DNA from: an uncultured Paenibacillaceae bacterium
GTDB taxonomy: Bacteria; Bacillota; Bacilli; Paenibacillales; DA-C8
Assembly: GCA_937957685.1 (NCBI GenBank)
Contig: CALGAO010000029.1
Span: 1 to 64,000, forward strand
Length of the DNA: 64,000 nucleotides
Reading direction: 5' to 3'
The notes under the pieces were generated by a model. That model worked only from the letters and a program-made list of their open reading frames with translations, had not been told where the DNA came from and searched no databases. Made by a program: the position numbers and the translations under genes. Shown one piece after another: positions 8,734 to 17,317 of the stretch (position 1 is the stretch's first letter; the number at the start of each line of letters is the position of its first letter).

Positions 8734-10011
8734 TCACCGGTTCATGGAAGCCACATGAGCGCGATTGCGCCCGGAAGGGGGAACATGCGTATAGGAGCCG
8801 ATCACCACGCCCGGCAGCTCCTGGCGCAGGATCTCGATCGCCTGCTTCATGCCGAGGATCTCACCGCGCGGCGGCGGGATGAGCTGCAGATAGCTCTCCG
8901 GGTCGATATTCAGGTTGCGCAGCTGGATCAGCTTGAGATCGGTGCGACGCACGAACTCGATCATCGCCTCCAGCTCCTCCTCCCGGTCGGTCACGCCCGG
9001 GAAGATCAGATAGTTGATCGACGTATAGACGCCTTGCGAAGCCGCATAGCTGAGCGACTTCTCCACATTGCTGAGCTTGTACCCGCGCGGCATATAATAG
9101 GCGTTATAATGGTCCTCCAGCGCGCTGATCGTGCTGACGCGCATCAGATCCAGCCCCGCGTCGACGATCATGCGAATCTGGTCGGTCAGACCCGCATTGG
9201 TGTTCATATTGATATAGCCCATGTCCGTTACGGCACGGACTCGCCTGATCGCTTCGATGATCGTCGGGAACTGGGTGGAGGGCTCCCCCTCGCAGCCCTG
9301 ACCGAAGCTGATGATGCTGTCAGGTGTCACCAGATGCTCCAGCATGATCTCGACAACCTCGTCGACCGTTGGCTTGAAGTTCATCCGCGTCTGCGGCGCC
9401 ACGAAGCCCCGATCCTCCGGCTGGGCCGACAGACAACCGAAGCAGCCGGCATTGCAGGAATAGGAGACGGGCACACCGCCTTCCAGACGCTGCAGGAAGG
9501 TATTGGAGGCGGTGAGACATTCGTACTCGAGCGCACACTTCGTCAGATGCTGGTACAGCCGGTTCTCCGGATACTTCGAATTGAGAAGCTCCACCTTGCT
9601 TTCCAGGAGATCCACGTCACAGTTGCGCGGATCCCAGGGCTCCGGATCATCCGTGCGCTCGGCGGCGACATAGAAGCCGTCATCCTTCCACACGACCGCC
9701 GTGTAGCCGAAGATCGGCAACGCCTTGTCCTTCTCGGACTTGACATAACCCGGCAGGAATAATCTCGTGTAGCCTTGCGGCAAGAGCGCGCCCACAGCTG
9801 TAAACGGGCCGTCCAGACGGTGCATTTCGCCGGTTTCCGGGTCCATGCCGATCGGGCTGGTATACGGCATCGCCACGAGCGTCGCTCCCGAAGGCAACGG
9901 GATCAGCTCTTCCGGCAGGATCTCGCTGATCATATCTCCGCTCCGGCCGAGACCGTACCATTGTTCATGATTATAGACATTGCCGGCCTGATCTGCATAT
10001 ACGAGGTACAT
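8734..10011 (-). CDS. Radical SAM protein of unknown function
   Basis: 425 residues. The cluster motif CNAGCFGC (CX3CX2C) lies near residue 185, followed by a TIM-barrel-like region with GQGCEGEPS (SAM-binding GxGE-like) and FPGVTDREEE. About 180 N-terminal residues precede the cluster and include a PYTSPIGMDPETGEMHRLDGPF segment and a CALEYEC pair. It starts 22 bases after the rho stop with AAGGAG 9 bases before the ATG, so it is probably cotranscribed with rho. I do not recognise the substrate. Confidence 0.85.
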   Translation of the reverse strand: MYLVYADQAGNVYNHEQWYGLGRSGDMISEILPEELIPLPSGATLVAMPYTSPIGMDPETGEMHRLDGPFTAVGALLPQGYTRLFLPGYVKSEKDKALPIFGYTAVVWKDDGFYVAAERTDDPEPWDPRNCDVDLLESKVELLNSKYPENRLYQHLTKCALEYECLTASNTFLQRLEGGVPVSYSCNAGCFGCLSAQPEDRGFVAPQTRMNFKPTVDEVVEIMLEHLVTPDSIISFGQGCEGEPSTQFPTIIEAIRRVRAVTDMGYINMNTNAGLTDQIRMIVDAGLDLMRVSTISALEDHYNAYYMPRGYKLSNVEKSLSYAASQGVYTSINYLIFPGVTDREEELEAMIEFVRRTDLKLIQLRNLNIDPESYLQLIPPPRGEILGMKQAIEILRQELPGVVIGSYTHVPPSGRNRAHVASMNR

Positions 10012-10033
10012 GGCTGATAACTCCTTGGATGGG

Positions 10034-11308
10034 TTAAGATGCGGAATTTTTCCGTTTGCCTGACATCAGGCTGTCCAGCGATTCCAGGAATTCGGCGTTG
10101 GTCTTGGTTTCCTGCAGTTTCTTGATCATCTGTTCGATATAATCATTGTTCTCATTCATCGATTTGCGGATGAGCCAGACCTTCTCCAGCTCTTCCTTGG
10201 TCAGGAGCATCTCCTCGCGGCGCGTGCCGGAGCGGCGAATATCGATCGCCGGGAAGATGCGGCGTTCCGCCAGCTTCCGGTCCAGATGCAGCTCCATGTT
10301 GCCTGTGCCCTTGAATTCCTCGTAGATCACGTCGTCCATCCGCGAGCCCGTGTCGATCAGCGCCGTGGCGAGGATCGTCAGGCTTCCCCCTTCCTCCACG
10401 TTGCGCGCAGAGCCGAAGAAGCGCTTCGGACGATGGAATGCCGCAGGGTCGATGCCGCCGGACAACGTTCTGCCCGATGGCGGGATGACCAGATTGTACG
10501 CTCTGGCCAGCCGCGTGATGCTGTCCATCAGGATGACGACGTCCTTCTTGTGCTCCACGAGCCTCTGCGCCCGCTGCAGCACAAGCTCAGCTACCTTGAT
10601 ATGGTTCTCGGGCAGTTCATCGAATGTCGACGCCACCACTTCAGCCTTCACCGAACGCTGCATGTCCGTTACTTCTTCCGGCCGCTCGTCGATCAGCAGG
10701 ACGAACAGCTCGATATCCGGGTAATTGTGGGAAATGCTGTTGGCGATTTCCTTCAGCAGCAAGGTCTTGCCGGCCTTCGGCGGGGCCACGATCAGACCGC
10801 GTTGGCCAAGTCCCACCGGCGCGAGCAGGTCCATAATTCGGGTTGCCAATTTGTCAGGGGCTGTTTCAAGAACGATTTTCTCCTGAGGATATAGAGGAGT
10901 AAGAGCGGGAAAATGAAGTCGTTCTGCTGCCGTTTCCGGCTTTTCGCCATTGACCGCGTCCACATGCAACAAACCGAAATACTTTTCCGACTCCTTGGGA
11001 GCCCGACATTTGCCCGACACCAGGTCACCGGGCCTGAGATCGAACTTGCGTATCTGCGAGGCGGAGATGTAGATATCTTCCGGACTGGGCAGATAGTTGA
11101 TCGGTCTCAGGAACCCATATCCCTCCGGAAGGATATCCAGCACGCCCTGCATGAACATGAAGCCGTTGTGCTCCGCCTGCGCGCGCAGGATGGCGAAGAT
11201 TAATTCTTTTTTCTTCAACTGACCATAATAAGGGATCTGATATTTCTTGGCCAAGTTATAGAGCTCGGTCAGCTTCAGTTGCTCTAACTCGGCTAATTGC
11301 AATTCCAT
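10034..11308 (-). CDS. rho: Transcription termination factor Rho
   Basis: About 424 residues. N-terminal Rho domain (LKLTELYNLAKKYQIPYYGQLKKKELI), cold-shock-like RNA-binding domain with GYGFLR and the following SASQIRKFDLRPGD, Walker A APPKAGKT, Walker B VVILMDSITR, and Q/R-loop residues in LSGGIDPAAFHRPKRFFGSARN. The hexameric helicase ends untranslated transcripts. The ATG at 11308 fits the family N-terminus (MELQLAELEQ); upstream ATGs lack a ribosome site. In Bacillus rho also follows the murA/fba/spo0F group. Confidence 0.95.
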   Translation of the reverse strand: MELQLAELEQLKLTELYNLAKKYQIPYYGQLKKKELIFAILRAQAEHNGFMFMQGVLDILPEGYGFLRPINYLPSPEDIYISASQIRKFDLRPGDLVSGKCRAPKESEKYFGLLHVDAVNGEKPETAAERLHFPALTPLYPQEKIVLETAPDKLATRIMDLLAPVGLGQRGLIVAPPKAGKTLLLKEIANSISHNYPDIELFVLLIDERPEEVTDMQRSVKAEVVASTFDELPENHIKVAELVLQRAQRLVEHKKDVVILMDSITRLARAYNLVIPPSGRTLSGGIDPAAFHRPKRFFGSARNVEEGGSLTILATALIDTGSRMDDVIYEEFKGTGNMELHLDRKLAERRIFPAIDIRRSGTRREEMLLTKEELEKVWLIRKSMNENNDYIEQMIKKLQETKTNAEFLESLDSLMSGKRKNSAS

Positions 11309-11496
11309 GCTAGGATCATCACCATTCCGTTTCATATATAGTATGTCCAATATTGAATATTTCATAAAGAAATGCCTGGCTGACGCCAGTTCCATCAAGA
11401 AGCGGGAGACAGCTCATTCATAGCGAGTGTGAGGAATCTATATCATCATTCTAATCATTATTCTATAAAACCCATTGTATACTTGAGAACGTTATT

Positions 11497-12750
11497 CTAT
11501 TCGGCTTCACGCCAAACTTCCGCCCCGAGTCGAGTCAGATTCTGCACGAGATTGTCATAGCCGCGGTCGATATATTCAACCCCCGTAATCTCCGTGAGAC
11601 CGCTTCTCACCGTGAGCGCTGCGACCACGAGGCTTGCTCCGGCGCGAAGATCGGTCGCCCGCACGCGCGCTGCATAGAGCTCTGAACCTTCGATGATCGC
11701 CGTCCTGCCTTCCACGCGTATCTTCGCTCCCATGCGCTGCAATTCCGGCACATGCTTGAATCGATTGTTGTAGACGTGATCTGTCAGGATGCTGGTACCT
11801 CTTGCTTGAGTCATAAGACTGGTCATCGGGGCTTGAAGATCTGTGGCAAATCCGGGGTACACCAACGCTTTCACGTCGATGCTTTCATAGTAAGGCTGTC
11901 CAACGACTCGTATGCTCTCATCCATCTCATATACATGAACTCCCATCTCCTGAAGCTTCGCGGTTACGGCTTCAAGATGCTTCGGGATGACGTTGTCAAT
12001 CGTTATATCGCCGCGTGTCGCCGCGGCCAGTATCATATAGGTGCCTGCCTGGATCCGGTCCGGAATGATCGAATGCCGGCATCCGCTCAGGTTGGTCGCC
12101 CCCTCGATCCGGATCGTCTCGGTTCCGGCTCCCTTGATGCTCACGCCCATCGAGCTGAGCAAGGTGGCCACATCGATGATCTCCGGTTCCTTGGCGGCGT
12201 TTTCGATGATCGTCACACCTTTGGCCCGGGAGGCCGCCAGCATGATATTGATCGTTGCGCCGACGCTCACCACATCCAGATAGATCTTCGCGCCGCGCAA
12301 TTCCTTGGCTTTCAGGTGTATGCATCCATGCTCATTGCGCACATCCGCACCCAGTGCCTCGAAGCCTTTGATGTGCTGATCGATGGGCCGAGGCTCAAAA
12401 TTGCATCCCCCCGGCATGCCAACCACCGCTTCACCGAACCTGCCGAGAAGCGCTCCCATCAGATAGTAGGAAGCGCGAAGCTTCTTGACATTGCCGTTGG
12501 GCATCGGTATCGGGCGCAGGCCGGCGGGGTCAATCACCATCTTGTCCTCATGCCAGGTTACCTTGGCCCCCAGTTGGGTCAGCAGCTCCGCATAGATCGC
12601 CACATCGCTCAGTTTCGGCAGGTTCTCCAGCGTAACCGGCGAATCCGCCAGCAGCGCTGCTGGTATCAGGGCGATCGCGCTGTTCTTGGCGCCGCTCATC
12701 TGTATCGTGCCGCGAAGAGGCCGTCCGCCCGCGATTATCAATTTTTCCAT
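11497..12750 (-). CDS. murA: UDP-N-acetylglucosamine 1-carboxyvinyltransferase (fba-linked MurA)
   Basis: About 417 residues. It transfers enolpyruvate from PEP to UDP-GlcNAc, the first committed step of peptidoglycan synthesis. Lys22 in SGAKNSA and the catalytic Cys116 in MPGGCNFEPRPIDQH are present. Cys rather than Asp means fosfomycin sensitivity is expected. Placement beside fba suggests the MurZ/MurAB paralogue of Bacillus; another copy probably exists elsewhere (inference). The ATG at 12750 follows GAGAG; an in-frame GTG upstream lacks a site. Confidence 0.94.
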   Translation of the reverse strand: MEKLIIAGGRPLRGTIQMSGAKNSAIALIPAALLADSPVTLENLPKLSDVAIYAELLTQLGAKVTWHEDKMVIDPAGLRPIPMPNGNVKKLRASYYLMGALLGRFGEAVVGMPGGCNFEPRPIDQHIKGFEALGADVRNEHGCIHLKAKELRGAKIYLDVVSVGATINIMLAASRAKGVTIIENAAKEPEIIDVATLLSSMGVSIKGAGTETIRIEGATNLSGCRHSIIPDRIQAGTYMILAAATRGDITIDNVIPKHLEAVTAKLQEMGVHVYEMDESIRVVGQPYYESIDVKALVYPGFATDLQAPMTSLMTQARGTSILTDHVYNNRFKHVPELQRMGAKIRVEGRTAIIEGSELYAARVRATDLRAGASLVVAALTVRSGLTEITGVEYIDRGYDNLVQNLTRLGAEVWREAE

Positions 12751-12880
12751 AGTCCGGTCTCTCACCCTAACTGTATGTATGTTACGTACGCTAGACTTAG
12801 CGGAAATAACGGAAATGGGAAAGCCATCGCATCGATGAGTTTCCCATGTTCATCGTTAATTCCTGTTTCCCCGATACAGC

Positions 12881-13735
12881 TTAAGCCTGGTTGGCGCTTC
12901 CGAACAGTAAGATCTTCGACTTGACCACTTCGACCATGGCGGTTCTTGCCGGACCCAGATATTTCCTTGGATCGATCACCTTCGCATCCTTGCCCAGGAT
13001 CTCGCGGATCGTCGCCGTGCATGCCACCTGGTTCTCCGTGTTCACGTTGATCTTGCCTACACCCGCGGCGATCGACTGGCGGATGGACTCATCAGGCACG
13101 CCAGATCCGCCGTGCAGGACGATCGGCACCGGCACCTTGCTGGCTACCGCTTCGATGATGTCATAACGGATCTTCGGTTCGCCGGAGTACATGCCGTGAG
13201 CTGTACCAACGGCAATCGCCAGGGCGTCGACCCCGGTCTGCTCATAGAAGTAAATGGCTTCTTCAGGCTTGGCCAGGGCAGCATCAGCCTCGTCAACGCT
13301 CAGATCGTCCTCAACGCCGCCGATCGTGCCAAGCTCGCCTTCAACGGAAACGCCCATCGCATGCGCGACCTTGACGATCTCCCGGGTCAGGCGGATATTC
13401 TCCTCAAGCGGATAATGCGAACCGTCGAACATGATGGAAGTGAAGCCCGCGCGAATGCAGGCCATGGCCACTTCGAAGCTGCTGCCATGGTCCAGATGCA
13501 GCGCGATCGGCAGGCCTGTCTTCTCTGCGGCTGCCCTGGCGATGGCAACCGTATATTCCATGCCCATGTACTTCAGCGCGCCTTCGCTGACACCGTAGAT
13601 GAACGGCGAGTTCAGTTCAGCGGCGGCGTCGGCGATCGCCTGGGCAAACTCCAGATTGTTCATGTTAAACTGGCCGACCGCGAATTTCTTCTCTTTCGCT
13701 TTGGGCAAAAACTCATTCATGGATACTAAAGGCAT
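12881..13735 (-). CDS. fba: Class II fructose-1,6-bisphosphate aldolase
   Basis: 284 residues. Zinc ligands lie in HLDHGSS, GTAHGMYSG and HGGSGVP, and the catalytic Asp is in the LDHG loop. It splits fructose-1,6-bisphosphate to the two triose phosphates. A clean ribosome site (GGAGGAAACACG) precedes the ATG. It lies between murA and spo0F as in Bacillus and has its own promoter. Confidence 0.96.
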   Translation of the reverse strand: MPLVSMNEFLPKAKEKKFAVGQFNMNNLEFAQAIADAAAELNSPFIYGVSEGALKYMGMEYTVAIARAAAEKTGLPIALHLDHGSSFEVAMACIRAGFTSIMFDGSHYPLEENIRLTREIVKVAHAMGVSVEGELGTIGGVEDDLSVDEADAALAKPEEAIYFYEQTGVDALAIAVGTAHGMYSGEPKIRYDIIEAVASKVPVPIVLHGGSGVPDESIRQSIAAGVGKINVNTENQVACTATIREILGKDAKVIDPRKYLGPARTAMVEVVKSKILLFGSANQA

Positions 13736-13772
13736 CGTGTTTCCTCCGTTCTCCTTCTAAGTTTACTGACAC

Positions 13773-13778
13773 ATTATA
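13773..13778 (-). promoter_or_regulatory. fba promoter, extended -10
   Basis: Extended -10 TGTTATAAT on the minus strand, about 40 bases before the fba start; no good -35. The remaining sequence up to spo0F (to 13988) shows only a weak GTTCC/GGAAC hairpin and no gene. Confidence 0.5.
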
Positions 13779-13988
13779 ACACAATGATCTGAAAAATACA
13801 CTTACAGACGTCACATCATGACACTTGATCAGTCTGGGAATTACTGACAATGGAAGATCCGGTAGGAGCAGGCCGACAGCCTGAGGTTCCCGCAAGGAAC
13901 GTGACCCGTGAATGTCTGGCGCCTGGCCCGAACAACCGGACGTCAGACAGCCGGCAGGCCGTTCCGTCATGGTGGAGGGGACGTTGGC

Positions 13989-14384
13989 TCAGCCTGACAA
14001 GCGCTGCGCGTAGTCGTTGTCGGCGAACAGCCGATTCACCGCAAGGCGGAGTTCATCGATATCGAAGGGCTTCGTGAAGTGGGAGAGCGCCCCCAGTTGC
14101 ATCGCTTCCTTGATCATGTCCAGTTCTCCATAGGCCGTCATCATGATGACCTTGATCTCGGTGTCGATCTTGCGAATCTGCTTGAGAATCTCCAACCCGT
14201 CCATGCCAGGTATCTTCATGTCGAGCAGAACCAGATCCGGCTTCATATTCTTCACGATCTCAATCGCATTCCTCCCGTTGGAGGCCTGATACGTCTCATA
14301 CCCTTCGCCGGAGAACACTTCCATCAGCAGCATGCGGATGCCATTCTGGTCATCAACGATCAATAACTTCTTCCTATGTCCCAT
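13989..14384 (-). CDS. spo0F: Sporulation phosphorelay response regulator Spo0F
   Basis: 131 residues, a single receiver domain without output domain. Acidic pocket Asp11/Asp12, phosphorylated Asp55 in LLDMKIPGMDG, Thr83 in MMTAYG and Lys105 in FTKPFD. It takes phosphate from sporulation kinases and passes it to Spo0B. The ATG at 14384 follows AAGGGGATTTGGCT. Position between pyrG and fba is the Bacillus order, and a sigma-H-type promoter lies upstream. Confidence 0.95.
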   Translation of the reverse strand: MGHRKKLLIVDDQNGIRMLLMEVFSGEGYETYQASNGRNAIEIVKNMKPDLVLLDMKIPGMDGLEILKQIRKIDTEIKVIMMTAYGELDMIKEAMQLGALSHFTKPFDIDELRLAVNRLFADNDYAQRLSG

Positions 14385-14435
14385 AGCCAAATCCCCTTCT
14401 GTAATCGAAACTTCCGAACACATTTCCAAGTTATA

Positions 14436-14464
14436 TCATTCGATGCCAGAAGTGGTTTTCCTTC
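14436..14464 (-). promoter_or_regulatory. Sigma-H-type promoter of spo0F
   Basis: Minus strand -35 GAAGGAAAA (14456-14464) fits RnAGGAwww exactly; an 11-base spacer leads to -10 ATCGAATGA (14436-14444), one mismatch from RnnGAATww. Bacillus spo0F is also driven by sigma-H, linking it to the Spo0A loop. Confidence 0.65.
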
Positions 14465-14477
14465 CGCTTTTTATAAT

Positions 14478-16106
14478 TTATGGATTTATATTGTCTTGAT
14501 GCTCCAGCATGTACTGATAGGCTGCTTTGACGAAGTCCCTGAACAACGGCTGCGGACGATTCGGACGGGAAGTGAATTCCGGATGGAACTGCACCGCCAC
14601 GAACCACGGGTGATCCAGCACCTCGATGATCTCGACCAGACGGCCGTCCGGTGATGTTCCGGTGATGCGGAAGCCATGCTTCTCCAGAAGCTCCCTGTAC
14701 TGATTGTTGAACTCATAGCGATGGCGATGCCGTTCATACACGAGCTCGTCCTGGTAAGCCTTCATGGCCAGGGATCCCTCAGCGACCTTGCACGGATACA
14801 GGCCCAGGCGCATCGTGCCGCCGAGATCCTCGATATCCTTCTGCTCAGGCAGCAGATCGATCACCGGATATGGCGTGGAAGGATTGATCTCCGAGCTGTT
14901 GGCGTCCTTCAGTCCGACGATGTTGCGCGCATATTCCACCACGGCCACCTGCATGCCAAGGCAGATGCCGAAGAAAGGGATGCGCTGCTCACGCGCATAG
15001 CGGATCGCCGAGATCTTGCCCTCGATGCCGCGGTCGCCGAATCCCCCCGGCACGAGCACGCCATGCACACCCTTGAGCAGCTCCGCCGCATTGTCGTCGG
15101 TGACATCCTCCGCATTGATCCAGCGGATATGGACGTCGGTATTGTTCGCGATCCCCGCGTGTTCCAGCGATTCCACGATGCTCAGGTATGCGTCATGCAG
15201 TTCGACATACTTGCCGACGATCGCGATCTCCGAGAGCTGCTTCGGTTGCTTCACGCGGCGCACCAGCTCTTCCCATTCCTGCATGTCGGCCTGTGGCTTG
15301 CCGCCGAGCCCGAGGTACTTCACCACGAGATCGTCGAGGCCCTGATCGCGCAGCATGAGCGGCACCTCGTACAGGGTCTCGGCATCGCGGCATTCGATCA
15401 CCGCATCCGCGTCGATGTCGCAGAACAGCGCCAGCTTGCGCTTCAGGTCGCTGCTCAGCTCATGCTCGGTCCGGCACACGATGACGTGCGGCTGAATGCC
15501 GATGCTGCGCAGCTCCTTCACGCTGTGCTGCGTCGGCTTCGTCTTCATCTCGCCGGAGGCTTTGATGTAGGGGATCAGAGTGACGTGGATATACATCACG
15601 TTCTCCCGTCCGATGTCGCTCCTGATCTGGCGGATCGCCTCCAGGAACGGCAAGCTCTCGATGTCGCCCACCGTGCCGCCGATCTCCGTGATCACGACGT
15701 CCACCTGCGCTTCTCTCCCCGCACGGAACACCCTGTCCTTGATCTCGTTCGTGATATGCGGGATGACCTGCACCGTGCCGCCCAGGTATTCGCCGCGCCG
15801 CTCCTTGGTGATGACCGACGAGTAGATCTTGCCCGTCGTGACATTGCTGTTCTTCGTCAGGTTGATGTCGATGAACCGCTCATAATGCCCGAGGTCCAGA
15901 TCGGTCTCAGCCCCGTCATCCGTAACGAAAACCTCGCCGTGCTGATACGGGCTCATCGTACCCGGGTCGACGTTGATGTACGGGTCGAACTTCTGGATCG
16001 TCACCTTCAGTCCGCGGTTCTTGAGCAATCTGCCGAGCGATGCCGCCGTTATTCCCTTGCCTAATCCGGACACGACTCCGCCTGTTACAAAGATATACTT
16101 CGTCAA
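14478..16106 (-). CDS. pyrG: CTP synthase
   Basis: About 542 residues. N-terminal synthetase domain (TKYIFVTGGVVSGLGKGITAAS) and C-terminal class I glutamine amidotransferase with Cys in FFGICLGMQ and His/Glu in VQFHPEF. It makes CTP from UTP, ATP and glutamine. The start is a TTG at 16106 with GGAGG 7 bases upstream; the frame extends further but that part covers the ribosome site. Expression is likely controlled by the CTP-sensitive leader just upstream. Confidence 0.96.
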   Translation of the reverse strand: MTKYIFVTGGVVSGLGKGITAASLGRLLKNRGLKVTIQKFDPYINVDPGTMSPYQHGEVFVTDDGAETDLDLGHYERFIDINLTKNSNVTTGKIYSSVITKERRGEYLGGTVQVIPHITNEIKDRVFRAGREAQVDVVITEIGGTVGDIESLPFLEAIRQIRSDIGRENVMYIHVTLIPYIKASGEMKTKPTQHSVKELRSIGIQPHVIVCRTEHELSSDLKRKLALFCDIDADAVIECRDAETLYEVPLMLRDQGLDDLVVKYLGLGGKPQADMQEWEELVRRVKQPKQLSEIAIVGKYVELHDAYLSIVESLEHAGIANNTDVHIRWINAEDVTDDNAAELLKGVHGVLVPGGFGDRGIEGKISAIRYAREQRIPFFGICLGMQVAVVEYARNIVGLKDANSSEINPSTPYPVIDLLPEQKDIEDLGGTMRLGLYPCKVAEGSLAMKAYQDELVYERHRHRYEFNNQYRELLEKHGFRITGTSPDGRLVEIIEVLDHPWFVAVQFHPEFTSRPNRPQPLFRDFVKAAYQYMLEHQDNINP

Positions 16107-16160
16107 AATATAACCTCCAGTCATCATCGAAGATGCTTCTAATGAGACAATGGTCAAAAC

Positions 16161-16190
16161 AAAAAAAGTGTCCCGTAACGGGGGCACTTT
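16161..16190 (-). terminator. pyrG leader attenuator terminator
   Basis: Minus strand: AAGTG and CCCCG pair with CGGG and CACTT, followed by TTTTTTTG. The ascending arm carries CCCCC (16180-16184), the sequence that added G residues at the transcript's 5' end could pair with. It ends about 55 bases before the pyrG start. Confidence 0.75.
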
Positions 16191-16237
16191 TCATTTATTT
16201 TGAACATATTCACGTGTAATATAACATTAAAATTATT

Positions 16238-16278
16238 AGCCCATGCAATAGTTTACATGGAGTGTGTGGACATGTCAA
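16238..16278 (-). promoter_or_regulatory. pyrG promoter with CTP-sensing GGGCT start
   Basis: Minus strand -35 TTGACA (16273-16278), 17-base spacer, -10 TAAACT (16250-16255), 7 bases, then GGGCT (16242-16238) as predicted first bases. In Bacillus pyrG, low CTP stalls polymerase before the C at +4 and extra G residues are added by slippage; the G-rich end then blocks the terminator. All parts are present here. Confidence 0.75.
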
Positions 16279-16336
16279 GCAACCCCGGTCCGGGGGTATG
16301 ACAGGTCCGAAAGCACCGTGAAGCATGCGCGCAGGC

Positions 16337-16891
16337 TTAGTTGTCTTCCTCGTCCTCAACGTCCTCGAAGTCATCCACCGCGTCGTCCAGATCTTCGTCA
16401 AAGTCTTCATCCGCGTCGAGTTCTTCGTCCAGTTCGGGTCCGAGATCGTCCGGCAGCTCGTCATCATCGTCCGGGAAGATCTCATCGTCATCGCCGACCG
16501 AATCGAAGTCATCCTCGTCATCGGACAGGTAATCCTCATCGTGTTCCTCTTCAAACAGATCCTCATCTTCATCATCGTCGTCATCGTTGATGATGCGCGG
16601 ACGGGTGCCGCCAGCCATGTCATCCTGCTTGTCGATCGGATACCAGCGCTTCAGTCCCCAGAGGTTGTTCCCCACACAGGCGAAGCGGCCGTCGATATTG
16701 ATCTCCGTGTACAGCTGGGCGATCACATTCATGATCTCGTCGTCGGAGATGCCTTTGATCTTGGCGATTTCCTGCATGAGGTCCCTGTAGTAATACGGTG
16801 TATTGGATGCCTTCAGGATTTCGAAAGCGAGGTCGACCATGGGCATTTCCTTGGCACGTTCCTCGGAAATCTTTAACGTGTACTGGCTCAT
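16337..16891 (-). CDS. rpoE: RNA polymerase delta subunit
   Basis: 184 residues. The folded N-terminal HARE-type domain spans about 1-90 (MVDLAFEILKASNTPYYYRDLMQEIAKIKGISDDE...NLWGLKRWYP). The C-terminal half is an almost uninterrupted run of Asp and Glu, the disordered tail that displaces RNA and increases polymerase recycling. GGGAG lies before the ATG. It precedes pyrG as in Bacillus. Confidence 0.95.
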   Translation of the reverse strand: MSQYTLKISEERAKEMPMVDLAFEILKASNTPYYYRDLMQEIAKIKGISDDEIMNVIAQLYTEINIDGRFACVGNNLWGLKRWYPIDKQDDMAGGTRPRIINDDDDDEDEDLFEEEHDEDYLSDDEDDFDSVGDDDEIFPDDDDELPDDLGPELDEELDADEDFDEDLDDAVDDFEDVEDEEDN

Positions 16892-16983
16892 GTCTTGGTA
16901 CTCCCTTCAAGCGTTTTTGAAATATCATGATCACATACCTATGAAGTGAATCTATTCATCAGAAGCATGATCTTGAACTTACC

Positions 16984-17035
16984 ATTATCACAATAAGTAA
17001 ACCCTATTTTTATCCAAAATGCAACTGTGTGTCAA
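16984..17035 (-). promoter_or_regulatory. Putative rpoE promoter region
   Basis: Minus strand TTGACA (17030-17035) with a poor -10 TAAAAA 17 bases on, and an extended -10 TGTGATAAT (hexamer at 16984-16989) further down. Which one acts is unclear. Confidence 0.4.
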
Positions 17036-17067
17036 GTCATCCCGCGCATTTCCCCAGCAACACGGAT

Positions 17068-17107
17068 AAGGCTGCCCCAATCATCTGTGATGATCAGGAC
17101 AGCCCTT
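17068..17107. other. Hairpin between divergent rpoE and subtilase
   Basis: AAGGCTG and ATCATC pair with GATGAT and CAGCC(C)TT around a TGT loop. No T run on either side. Apart from this and the rpoE promoter, 16892-17317 holds no gene and no clear promoter for the subtilase. Confidence 0.35.
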
Positions 17108-17317
17108 GACTGTATCCGCGAAAGATCGCCAGAGCATATGTTAAGCGAAACCGGCAGCCCTGACAGATCTCTCATCCTATTCATATGTCCTGTGGCTCCT
17201 TTTGACACTTGCAAACGCCTATTCTCATCGTGACGGGCGAAGCGTCTATAACGATCACCCTGCGGCGACATACACTGGAGGTAATCCAGACCACTGAAAC
17301 AGCAGGAGGATGGCGCA

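Noticed and set aside
13801..13988. Small gene between spo0F and fba
   Set aside because: Short frames on both strands lack ribosome sites; the stretch carries only the fba upstream region.
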